Assembly (NCBI GenBank): GCA_030592655.1
Contig: JAUVIQ010000166.1
Location: forward strand, 1 to 6,877
Direction of reading: 5' to 3'
Length of the DNA stretch: 6,877 bases
Source: Planctomycetales bacterium
GTDB taxonomy: Bacteria > Planctomycetota > Phycisphaerae > SM23-33
The translations under genes and the position numbers were made by a program. Below, one piece after another: positions 1-5,517 of the stretch (position 1 is the first letter of the stretch; every line of letters starts with the position of its first letter). The notes beneath the pieces were generated by a model. It was given only the letters and a program-made list of their open reading frames with translations, was not told the DNA's origin and made no database searches.

Positions 1-153
1 GGTCTTGATGCCGACGTGGTCCGTCGTGTCGTGAACATGGTTTCCGCCGCCGAGTTCAAACGCCGCCAGGCGCCGCCGGTGCTGAGAGTTACCGCGCGCG
101 CCTTCGGCCCCGGTCGGCGGATGCCCATCGCCTGCCGACGTGATTTCGATTGA
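1..153 (+). CDS. nadE: Glutamine-dependent NAD(+) synthetase, C-terminal fragment
   Basis: Only the last 50 codons are in the window. The reading frame is open from base 1 and ends at TGA 151-153. The visible tail carries the run EFKRRQAPPVLRVTARAFG followed by GRRMPI, which matches the conserved C-terminal signature of the NAD+ synthetase domain (typically YKRRQAPPG..T.RAFG..RR.PI). The enzyme amidates nicotinic acid adenine dinucleotide to NAD+ in the cytoplasm, using ATP. The form that ends this way usually has an N-terminal glutamine amidohydrolase domain that supplies ammonia, but that part lies outside the window, so glutamine dependence is inferred. The gene is followed by a long inverted repeat and then tadA on the same strand. 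The identification rests on one short but distinctive motif. Confidence 0.85.
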   Translation, partial: GLDADVVRRVVNMVSAAEFKRRQAPPVLRVTARAFGPGRRMPIACRRDFD

Positions 154-163
154 GCAAGAAAAG

Positions 164-258
164 GGGTGGCACGGTCAAGCGGAACGAAGTGGAGCTTGGC
201 CGTGGGACCATCCGCCACGGCCAAGTTTCCGCTTCGCTTCAACTTGACCGTGCCACCC
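164..258. repeat. Long inverted repeat (hairpin) between nadE and tadA
   Basis: The outer arms, 164-179 (GGGTGGCACGGTCAAG) and 243-258, are perfect 16-bp inverted copies. The inner arms, 195-205 (CTTGGCCGTGG) and 215-225, are perfect 11-bp inverted copies around a 9-nt loop (206-214). The part between (180-194 against 226-242) pairs imperfectly through GAA and CGAAG blocks with bulges. The whole element folds into one long stem of about 95 nt. There is no T-run after it, so a simple intrinsic terminator is unlikely. No open target-site duplication is visible at its edges. The closed structure suggests a dispersed REP or MITE-like element, or a structured leader before tadA. Confidence 0.8.
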
Positions 259-283
259 GTTGCTGGACTGACGAGAGCAAACT

Positions 284-763
284 ATGAAGGATTCTCGATA
301 CGGGGAATTTGAGCGTCTGATGCATTCCGCCCTTGAGCAGGCGCATCAGGCCGAGTCGCTTGGCGACGTGCCTATCGGGGCTGTGATTGCGCGTGACGGC
401 GAAATAATCGCTGCTGCTTACAACCGTCGCATTATCGACGCCGACCCGACCGCTCACGCAGAAATGCTCGCCATTCGCGCCGCTTCCGATGCTATTGGCG
501 ACTGGCGACTCACTGGCTGTACGTTGGCGGTAACGTTGGAACCGTGCCCGATGTGTGCCGGAGCGATTGTCCTGGCCAGGATCGATAGGTTGGTCTATGG
601 CGCCGCCGACCCCAAAGCCGGCGCTGTCGAAACGCTTTATCAAATCTGCTCCGACGACCGCCTCAACCATCGCGTAGAAATCACCCCCGGCATCCTGTCT
701 GAAGAATGCAGCCGATTGCTGACGGATTTTTTTCAGCACCAACGCAAAATGGGGAAGAAGTAG
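284..763 (+). CDS. tadA: tRNA-specific adenosine-34 deaminase (TadA)
   Basis: A complete 159-residue protein of the cytidine/deoxycytidylate deaminase fold, close to the usual TadA length. It converts adenosine to inosine at the wobble position of tRNA-Arg(ACG), so that one tRNA reads several codons. The zinc and catalytic motif is H58-A-E60 (in DPTAHAEM) with P87-C88-P89-M90-C91-AGA; H58, C88 and C91 should bind zinc and E60 should shuttle the proton. N47 and the DPTAHAE run are typical of TadA rather than guanine or cytosine deaminases, as is the tail NHRVEITPGILSEECSRLLTDFF. The ATG is preceded only by a weak purine stretch (GACGAGAG, 270-277). The gene follows nadE and the 164-258 hairpin and converges with the exporter gene downstream. 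Nothing in it looks truncated. Confidence 0.95.
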   Translation: MKDSRYGEFERLMHSALEQAHQAESLGDVPIGAVIARDGEIIAAAYNRRIIDADPTAHAEMLAIRAASDAIGDWRLTGCTLAVTLEPCPMCAGAIVLARIDRLVYGAADPKAGAVETLYQICSDDRLNHRVEITPGILSEECSRLLTDFFQHQRKMGKK

Positions 764-788
764 GCATTGGGCATTGGCTGATTGCTGT

Positions 789-847
789 GCGTAGCACCGC
801 GTAGCGATACCACGTAGTGGTGCTATGCACTACGTACCACTACGTGG
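789..847. repeat. Hairpin-forming repeat with alternative pairings, downstream of tadA
   Basis: The arms 810-820 (CCACGTAGTGG) and 837-847 (CCACTACGTGG) are perfect 11-bp inverted copies around a 16-nt loop. An overlapping alternative pairs 789-798 (GCGTAGCACC) with 819-828 (GGTGCTATGC), with one G-T wobble. GCGTAGC occurs twice, at 789-795 and 799-805. The element lies in the 185-bp spacer between convergent genes. No T-run follows on either strand, so a classical terminator is not supported, although such a structure could still protect or end transcripts. The same spacer holds tandem GGCATTG x2 (763-776), tandem TCAACCAA x2 (923-938) and a small hairpin at 857-886. Confidence 0.7.
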
Positions 848-856
848 AAGGCTTTG

Positions 857-886
857 AGGCGATGTCTGACTTTTCAGACAGTGCCT
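857..886. repeat. Small hairpin in the tadA-exporter spacer
   Basis: TGTCTGA (863-869) pairs perfectly with TCAGACA (874-880) around a CTTT loop. After a 2-nt internal loop, AGGC (857-860) pairs with GCCT (883-886). It sits between convergent genes and has no clear T-tract on either strand, so its role as a bidirectional terminator is only possible. It could also be the remnant of a mobile element end. Confidence 0.45.
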
Positions 887-948
887 ATTAGGGACTTGGG
901 AAAAACGAAACCGATTTACCGGTCAACCAATCAACCAATCCGGTATTA

Positions 949-1614
949 CTACATAATAATCGCTTTTACGCCCAGCGCGATGCCCATGACGGTTACCGCT
1001 ATTCCGCACAGCCCATTGGCGATCCTGAAAAATGTCGGTCCGATTTTCTGTGGTCTGAGGCGGACAAGCGCAGTAATGAAAGCGAACCAGAATGTCATTC
1101 CGCATGAGACAGCCGCTACACCAAACCACATTCCCCCGCTTCCTGCCGATACGTCTGCGCCCTGAAGCCAGGCCGGTCCGACTCCCACCCACCACAGGAA
1201 CGTCGCGGGGTTCAGGAATGTCAGAACAGCGCCGGTCAGGAAATCTCCCCCGACCCCCGTGCGTCGATGTCGCATTCTTTCAGCCCGAATGGCGGCCTGG
1301 ACTCGTCGGGACGGAACAATCGCCTTGCGAATTATAAATAGTCCCAGAAGCAGAATGATACAGGCAGCCGGTAGTTCCACGTAATGCCGAAGCGAATCGA
1401 CGTCAACATTCTCCATCAGCGTCTTACCGCCCCACATTACCAGGGCGACTTCGCAGGTTTCGAAGACCACCGATCCGATACCGACCCACATAGTCCTCGT
1501 CCAGTGCATTACCAGTCCGCGACGAATGGCAATCATATTGACCGGACCGACGACGGGCGCTGCCGCCATCAGACCCAATCCGAACGCCCATGCTAATACT
1601 AAAATACTCGGCAC
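949..1614 (-). CDS. LysE-family transporter (amino acid exporter-like)
   Basis: A 221-residue inner membrane protein with about six hydrophobic segments (roughly residues 3-22, 41-61, 83-97, 126-146, 162-183 and 194-219). The marks of the LysE/RhtB family are the first-helix motif GPVN (residues 23-26, in VVGPVNMIAIRRGL) and NPAT (135-138) followed by FLWWVGVG. The family exports amino acids or related metabolites, driven by the proton gradient; the substrate cannot be told from the sequence. The start chosen is GTG at 1614. It has GGGAGAG 8 nt upstream and gives the normal family length with the first helix at the N terminus. The frame stays open upstream, but only to a TTG codon at 1695, and that extra stretch includes the ribosome binding site. 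The gene converges with tadA and diverges from mreC. Confidence 0.85.
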   Translation of the reverse strand: MPSILVLAWAFGLGLMAAAPVVGPVNMIAIRRGLVMHWTRTMWVGIGSVVFETCEVALVMWGGKTLMENVDVDSLRHYVELPAACIILLLGLFIIRKAIVPSRRVQAAIRAERMRHRRTGVGGDFLTGAVLTFLNPATFLWWVGVGPAWLQGADVSAGSGGMWFGVAAVSCGMTFWFAFITALVRLRPQKIGPTFFRIANGLCGIAVTVMGIALGVKAIIM

Positions 1615-1622
1615 CTGTTTTT

Positions 1623-1629
1623 CTCTCCC
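1623..1629 (-). promoter_or_regulatory. Ribosome binding site that decides the exporter start
   Basis: Read on the minus strand, GGGAGAG lies 8 nt before the GTG at 1614. It is the only good Shine-Dalgarno match near the 5' end of this open frame and supports GTG over the upstream TTG at 1695. Confidence 0.65.
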
Positions 1630-1700
1630 GAAAAGTTCCGCGTATATTAGCCGCTTACGAGACAATAAAAAAGAGAGAGTCTGCAAAATACACAAATTTA

Positions 1701-1776
1701 GTAATTGGTAATTAGTAATTCGTAATTAGTAAAAAAAACGACACTCTGTTACCAATTACGAATTACCAATTACCAA
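1701..1776. repeat. Inverted pair of GTAATTN heptamer arrays
   Basis: The left array reads GTAATTG, GTAATTA, GTAATTC, GTAATTA, GTAA in strict 7-bp steps (1701-1732). The right array (1749-1776) is the same repeat in reverse orientation. Bases 1705-1732 match the reverse complement of 1749-1776 at 26 of 28 positions, and the spacer is 16 bp (1733-1748). Both differences are A/G changes at the variable seventh base. The element lies in the divergent spacer between the exporter and mreC. Another copy of the array starts 7 bp after rodA (6853-6877), so this is a dispersed element and not private to this promoter region. Confidence 0.85.
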
Positions 1777-1777
1777 C

Positions 1778-1806
1778 TGTTTTTTCGATTTGCGAAGCGT
1801 TATGAT
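1778..1806 (+). promoter_or_regulatory. Possible mreC promoter
   Basis: TATGAT at 1801-1806 is a fair -10 box, 33 nt before the mreC start. The best spaced -35 candidate (TGTTTT, 1778-1783) is poor. An alternative is TTGCGA (1790-1795) with TATTGA (1812-1817) at 16-bp spacing. Some promoter is expected in this divergent spacer because it is the only gap before the cluster, but the exact boxes are uncertain. Confidence 0.25.
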
Positions 1807-1838
1807 GTCGGTATTGAAATTTTGAGTAGAAGGGGCGA

Positions 1839-2837
1839 ATGAGCGTGAAACTGTCCGGTAGATCTCTGAAGAGGTGGGTTCTTGTCGGTTTGTGTCTTCT
1901 TGGTGTGGTGCTGATGCTTCCGCCGGCAGGGCGCGTGCGTGGGTTTTGTCGTCATGCGGCTCGTCCCATTCTCGTTCCGATGAGTATGTTCGGTACGTAT
2001 GTTACCGTGCATCTTCGTTCGCGTATGGACGAGATGACGGTATCGTCGTCCAGCGCCGACGAGCAGTCCCAGGCCCTTCGCGGGCAGATACTACTGATGC
2101 AGCAGATGATCGAGGATCAACGCCGAGAGATTCGGATGCTCTCGAAGTGGAGCGGAAAACTCGAAGGATTCAGGTGCCGGCTGCTTCCCGCTCGCGTTAT
2201 TGCCGCCGAGCCTTTGTCACTGCGTAACCGTCGGCTCATCAGCGCCGGTAATCGCAGCGGCGTCGGGCCCGGCGACCTTGTAACCACACGCCGGATAATT
2301 CACGAATCCGACTCGCCGCTGCCGGACAAACTCACCGTCCTGGGACAAAATTACGTCGTCGGATGCGTCAGTAACTCGTCGTCTGGTTCGGCTACGCTGA
2401 GGCTTGTAACGGATCCGTATTTTAAGGTTTCAGCCAAACTCTGGCGTATGGTCGAACCGGGTGGTCGGCGGACTATTTTCCTGGCTTCCAAGGCCGGCGA
2501 GGTGGAAAAGCGGATTTACGAGCACAGTGGAAAGACTCCCGGACCTGAACGCGTCGGGAATCCCATTCCCGTTGAGGCGACAGGTAACGGGCGCGAGGTT
2601 GTGCTGGAGCACATACCTTCCAATCACGGCGTGCGAGCCGGAGACGTCCTTACGTCGGACGGATCGACCGGACTGCTTCCATTCGGGCTGTGGATTGGTC
2701 GCGTCAGTCGGATCGAACGCGATAGAAACGACGCTCATTTCGTTACGGTGTTCGTGGAACCCCTTTCCGATTTGCGACGTCTTCGAAATGTATATATTGT
2801 TCTTCCTGACGGACAGGCGGAGACTCACCAACAGTGA
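1839..2837 (+). CDS. mreC: Rod shape-determining protein MreC
   Basis: A 332-residue bitopic membrane protein, a usual length for MreC. A short basic N terminus leads into one membrane helix (about 13-29), then a helical and coiled-coil stretch (about 60-108), then the periplasmic two-barrel beta domain (about 115-322). Typical MreC signatures are ARVIAAEP followed by NRSGVGPGDLV, VVGCVSNSSSGSATLRLVTDP, and near the end GVRAGDVLTSDGSTGLLPFGLWIGRV, then PLSDLRRLRNVYIVLP. MreC is a scaffold of the elongasome and is known in other bacteria to bind and activate PBP2 in the periplasm. The start ATG has a purine-rich site (AGAAGGGG, 1828-1835) just upstream. It is the first gene of the cluster; mreB, its usual upstream neighbour, is missing here. 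Its stop overlaps the mreD start, suggesting coupled translation. Confidence 0.93.
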   Translation: MSVKLSGRSLKRWVLVGLCLLGVVLMLPPAGRVRGFCRHAARPILVPMSMFGTYVTVHLRSRMDEMTVSSSSADEQSQALRGQILLMQQMIEDQRREIRMLSKWSGKLEGFRCRLLPARVIAAEPLSLRNRRLISAGNRSGVGPGDLVTTRRIIHESDSPLPDKLTVLGQNYVVGCVSNSSSGSATLRLVTDPYFKVSAKLWRMVEPGGRRTIFLASKAGEVEKRIYEHSGKTPGPERVGNPIPVEATGNGREVVLEHIPSNHGVRAGDVLTSDGSTGLLPFGLWIGRVSRIERDRNDAHFVTVFVEPLSDLRRLRNVYIVLPDGQAETHQQ

Positions 2838-3376
2838 TGAGATGGTATCACTTTGCAATCCTGGTATTTGTATCTGTGGTTGGCGTTGTCGTACAATCGA
2901 CGGTTGGGCAGTTGTTATGGTTTCGCACGGAGTTAGGATGGATCGGCCCTGAACTGCTCGCGGCGGTGGCAGTGTTCATAGCCTTGTATGCCACAAATGC
3001 TACTGATGCGGCATTGTCCGGGTGGATACTGGGATTCGCGGTGGACCTGACAGTCAGCGGCTCGAGCATGGGGTTGTTGGCGCTGCTGTACGCTGCCGGT
3101 TGCTGGGGGATATTCCACGTCCGGGATGTCTTTTTCCGCGACAGGGCAATGACGCAGATAATTATCGGGTTGGTTTTTTGCGTGTTTGTTTATGAATTGT
3201 GGACGGTTTATGACATTCTGGTCGGAGGAAGGGAATCCGGCGAATATTTCCGTCCCGCCCTTCAGGCATTGGGATTGTCGATTTATACTGCTGTGTTGAC
3301 TCCTCTGGTCTGTGCGGTGTTGAAGCGTTTGCGAGAATTTCTGCTTCCTGCGCCGCCAATCCGTGAAAGAAGATAG
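2837..3376 (+). CDS. mreD: Rod shape-determining protein MreD
   Basis: A 179-residue integral membrane protein with five or six hydrophobic segments (about 5-23, 38-53, 58-71, 76-94, 106-125 and 143-162), as in MreD. The middle motif GFAVDLTVSGSSMGLLAL (66-83) resembles the conserved MreD run G(F)xxGLxxDxxxxxxxGxxxL. The family is poorly conserved, so the call leans on topology and on its position between mreC and the PBP2 gene. MreD is thought to hold MreC and PBP2 in the elongation complex; no enzymatic activity is known. ATG at 2837 shares one base with the mreC stop (TGATG). An in-frame GTG directly before it, at 2834, is an equally possible start and would add one residue. The only nearby purine-rich site is AGGCGGAG (2815-2822), rather far away, so reinitiation after mreC is likely. 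Confidence 0.88.
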   Translation: MRWYHFAILVFVSVVGVVVQSTVGQLLWFRTELGWIGPELLAAVAVFIALYATNATDAALSGWILGFAVDLTVSGSSMGLLALLYAAGCWGIFHVRDVFFRDRAMTQIIIGLVFCVFVYELWTVYDILVGGRESGEYFRPALQALGLSIYTAVLTPLVCAVLKRLREFLLPAPPIRERR

Positions 3377-3379
3377 CCG

Positions 3380-5338
3380 ATGTATGAACGCCGCCTGAAA
3401 GTGTTTCTGATAGTGGTGGTGGTTTCCATATCTGTAATCGTCGGTCGGCTCGCCCATTTACAGTTGATTCAGGGTGAGCAATACCGCCGACGGGCGGGTG
3501 AACTGCTGATTTACGGTAATTTGCTTCCGACGGTCCGGGGAAAGATACTGGACCGCAGGGGGCGGGTGTTGGCATATGACAGACCCTGCTTTGATTTTTG
3601 CCTGGACTATCGCATGTTGAAGGGGCCCGGTTCGACTGTTGACGAGCGCAAGGCCTACGACCGTTGGGTCCGTGGACGGGTTCGTGAAATTCGCAATAGC
3701 GAGAAGGTCTCGGCGGAACGGGCGGAGGAGATTTTCGAGCGTCGGTGCGAGCGGACGTGGGAACTGTCAGTCGAACTGACCGGGGCGACGCGAAACGAGA
3801 TATTCCGCACAGCCGAGAATGCCGTTCGTCGCGTCGAGACGATTCGCAGAGGCGTCGGCGGTCCGATTCGAGAGGAGAACCTTTCCCATGCCGTAGTTCC
3901 AGGCCTGGATGAAGCCACGGCAGTGAAGGTCCGGGCGCGTCTTGGCGAGATGGTCGGCGCTTCGGTTCGCCCATCGCATCGACGATGGTATCCGCGCGGG
4001 CACGATGCCTGCCACGTCATCGGACTGCTCAGGCCGTTAACGGGGCGGGAAGGACGACAAGCCAGAACTACGTGGAAATCCGATGTGTCTATCGAGTCCA
4101 AACTTTCCGGTAATCTTCCCGGCGACCGGGTAGGTTCCGTCGGTATTGAGAGGCTTTGCGAGGGTTTGCTTCGAGGAAGCAGGGGGTATCGCCGAGGTCG
4201 GCGAACCGGTCAGGTGCTTGATGAGATACAGGCCCGCTTCGGCTCGGACGTGCACCTTACGATCGACATTGAACTTCAGAAGGCTTTGGCTGACATCCTC
4301 GTCAGGCTCGGCAAGCTCGGCGCGATCGTGGTTCTGGACGTTCCGACAGGCGAGGTGCTTGCGATGGCGTCGCTTCCGACATACGACCTGAACACCTACC
4401 GTCGCGAGTACGACCGGCTCAGCAGGGACCAGGTTCGCCTGCCGCTGTGGGACCGTACCGTGTCGGTGCGCTATCCGCCCGGTTCGACGGTCAAACCCCT
4501 GGCTGCACTGACGGGGCTCAGTACCGGCGCAATTAAACCTGATACGCATTTCTATTGCAGGGGTTACCTTCACAATCCGAGTGCGTTTCACTGCTGGACG
4601 TGGTGGAGGAACATGCCGGGCCACGGGTCGCTGGAGGTTGTCGGCGCGCTGGAGCGCAGTTGCAATGTATTCTTCTACAATGTCGGCGAAGAGATTAGGT
4701 TGCGCCGGCAGGTCGAGTGGTTGGGCAAATTCGGTTTCGCCGATAAACCCGGTACGCTTCTGCCGGGCGAACGCCGAGGAAGATTGCCCGACCCCCAGCG
4801 CGTTCGTAACCCGGTCGGCGAAGCGAGGTATCTTGCCATCGGTCAGGGGGAGGCGGAGGTAACGTCCATGCACGTAGCCAACGCAATGGCGACGATCGCC
4901 CGCGACGGACAGTTCCGCTCGCCGCTTCTGGTGCGAGAGTTGAAAAACAAGCAGGTTGTTCGCCCTCTTCCGATAACCGACGAACACCTCCGACTGGTGC
5001 GCGAGGGTTTATATAAGGTAGTGAATTCCCCTTCCGGAACAGCCTACAAGCATGCTCGCGATTCAGAGATTAAGATTTGCGGTAAGACGGGCACAGCCGA
5101 GACGCATCCCCGGCGTATCAGGGTCGATACCGACGGCGACGGGAGGCTGGACCGTTGGGGGCCGGCCGTTTGCACCGGCGATACCGCGTGGTTCGCCGGT
5201 TTCGCACCGTATCGGAATCCGCGAATCGCTTTCGTGGTGATGGTTGAATACTCCGAAACCGGCGGCGGACCGACATGCGGACCGATTGGGAGGGAGGTCG
5301 TAAAAATCTGCCGGGCGATGGGATATATGAATGAATGA
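3380..5338 (+). CDS. mrdA: Penicillin-binding protein 2, peptidoglycan D,D-transpeptidase
   Basis: A 652-residue class B PBP, the elongation transpeptidase that cross-links glycan strands made by RodA. A single N-terminal membrane helix (about 8-24) is followed by the dimerisation or pedestal domain, which starts at R53-G-K-I-L-D58-R-R-G61 and contains RRWYPRGHDACHVIGL and GSVGIERLCEGLLRGSRG. The transpeptidase domain starts near LTIDIELQ. The active-site motifs are all present: S369-T-V-K372 (nucleophile S369), S427-C-N429 and K569-T-G-T572. The start ATG lies 3 bp after the mreD stop, with a purine-rich stretch (GAAAGAAG) before it. Two oddities are DTDGDGRLD (583-591), an EF-hand-like loop right after KTGTAE, and a Cys/His-rich stretch (393-428) that could bind a metal. 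It should be inhibited by beta-lactams of the mecillinam type, as known for the family. Confidence 0.96.
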   Translation: MYERRLKVFLIVVVVSISVIVGRLAHLQLIQGEQYRRRAGELLIYGNLLPTVRGKILDRRGRVLAYDRPCFDFCLDYRMLKGPGSTVDERKAYDRWVRGRVREIRNSEKVSAERAEEIFERRCERTWELSVELTGATRNEIFRTAENAVRRVETIRRGVGGPIREENLSHAVVPGLDEATAVKVRARLGEMVGASVRPSHRRWYPRGHDACHVIGLLRPLTGREGRQARTTWKSDVSIESKLSGNLPGDRVGSVGIERLCEGLLRGSRGYRRGRRTGQVLDEIQARFGSDVHLTIDIELQKALADILVRLGKLGAIVVLDVPTGEVLAMASLPTYDLNTYRREYDRLSRDQVRLPLWDRTVSVRYPPGSTVKPLAALTGLSTGAIKPDTHFYCRGYLHNPSAFHCWTWWRNMPGHGSLEVVGALERSCNVFFYNVGEEIRLRRQVEWLGKFGFADKPGTLLPGERRGRLPDPQRVRNPVGEARYLAIGQGEAEVTSMHVANAMATIARDGQFRSPLLVRELKNKQVVRPLPITDEHLRLVREGLYKVVNSPSGTAYKHARDSEIKICGKTGTAETHPRRIRVDTDGDGRLDRWGPAVCTGDTAWFAGFAPYRNPRIAFVVMVEYSETGGGPTCGPIGREVVKICRAMGYMNE

Positions 5339-5382
5339 AGACGCTTCAGTCGTTTGCAACAGAAGGTGTTTCGGTCGGCCCC

Positions 5383-5488
5383 GAAAAGACTTTGCAGGGA
5401 TGCAGGGGATGCAAGGGATGATATTTTTTAAGAAAAAACAAAAATATTTTATCCCCTGTATCCCCTGCATCCCTGCGAAATTCTTTTC
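5383..5488. repeat. 106-bp inverted repeat between mrdA and rodA
   Basis: The core arms 5394-5419 and 5451-5476 are inverted copies at 24 of 26 positions; in RNA one difference is a G-U wobble. Each arm is built of GCAGGGAT-like units of 8-9 bp (GCAGGGAT, GCAGGGGAT, GCAAGGGAT on the left). Pairing continues outward (GAAAAGA 5383-5389 with TCTTTTC 5482-5488) and inward (ATATTTTT 5421-5428 with AAAAATAT 5440-5447), leaving an 11-nt loop. Almost the whole element folds into one hairpin. It occupies most of the 179-bp gap in an otherwise tightly packed cluster. A T-rich stretch lies inside the stem, not after it, so it is not a standard terminator. It looks like an inserted dispersed repeat. Confidence 0.85.
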
Positions 5489-5517
5489 AGGTTTCTGCAG
5501 ACAACTAAACTGTTACA

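Noticed and set aside
239..742. Minus-strand open frame of 167 codons opposite tadA
   Set aside because: It lies fully antisense to tadA, which has complete catalytic motifs; the translated product shows no recognisable domain.
901..945. Possible terminator of the exporter on the minus strand (TACCGG 917-922 pairing with 940-945)
   Set aside because: The stem is only 6 bp with a 17-nt loop, and the T-run (906-902 on the minus strand) is over 10 nt away, so it is too weak to call.
1615..1695. N-terminal extension of the exporter to a TTG codon at 1695
   Set aside because: The extra 27 residues start at TTG without a good ribosome binding site, overlap the strong site used by GTG 1614, and are atypical for the family.
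1701..1776. CRISPR array
   Set aside because: The repeats are 7 bp in direct tandem without unique spacers, and no cas genes are present.
3162..3974. Long minus-strand open frame across mreD and mrdA
   Set aside because: It is antisense to two genes with clear family motifs, and its translation is rich in Arg, Pro and Ser, as expected of a shadow frame.
4037..4987. 316-codon minus-strand open frame inside mrdA
   Set aside because: It is antisense to the PBP2 transpeptidase domain that carries the STVK and SCN motifs; its product has no recognisable features.
5383..5488. Intrinsic terminator after mrdA
   Set aside because: The T-rich stretch is inside the paired stem and no T-run follows the right arm; a repeat element explains the structure better.
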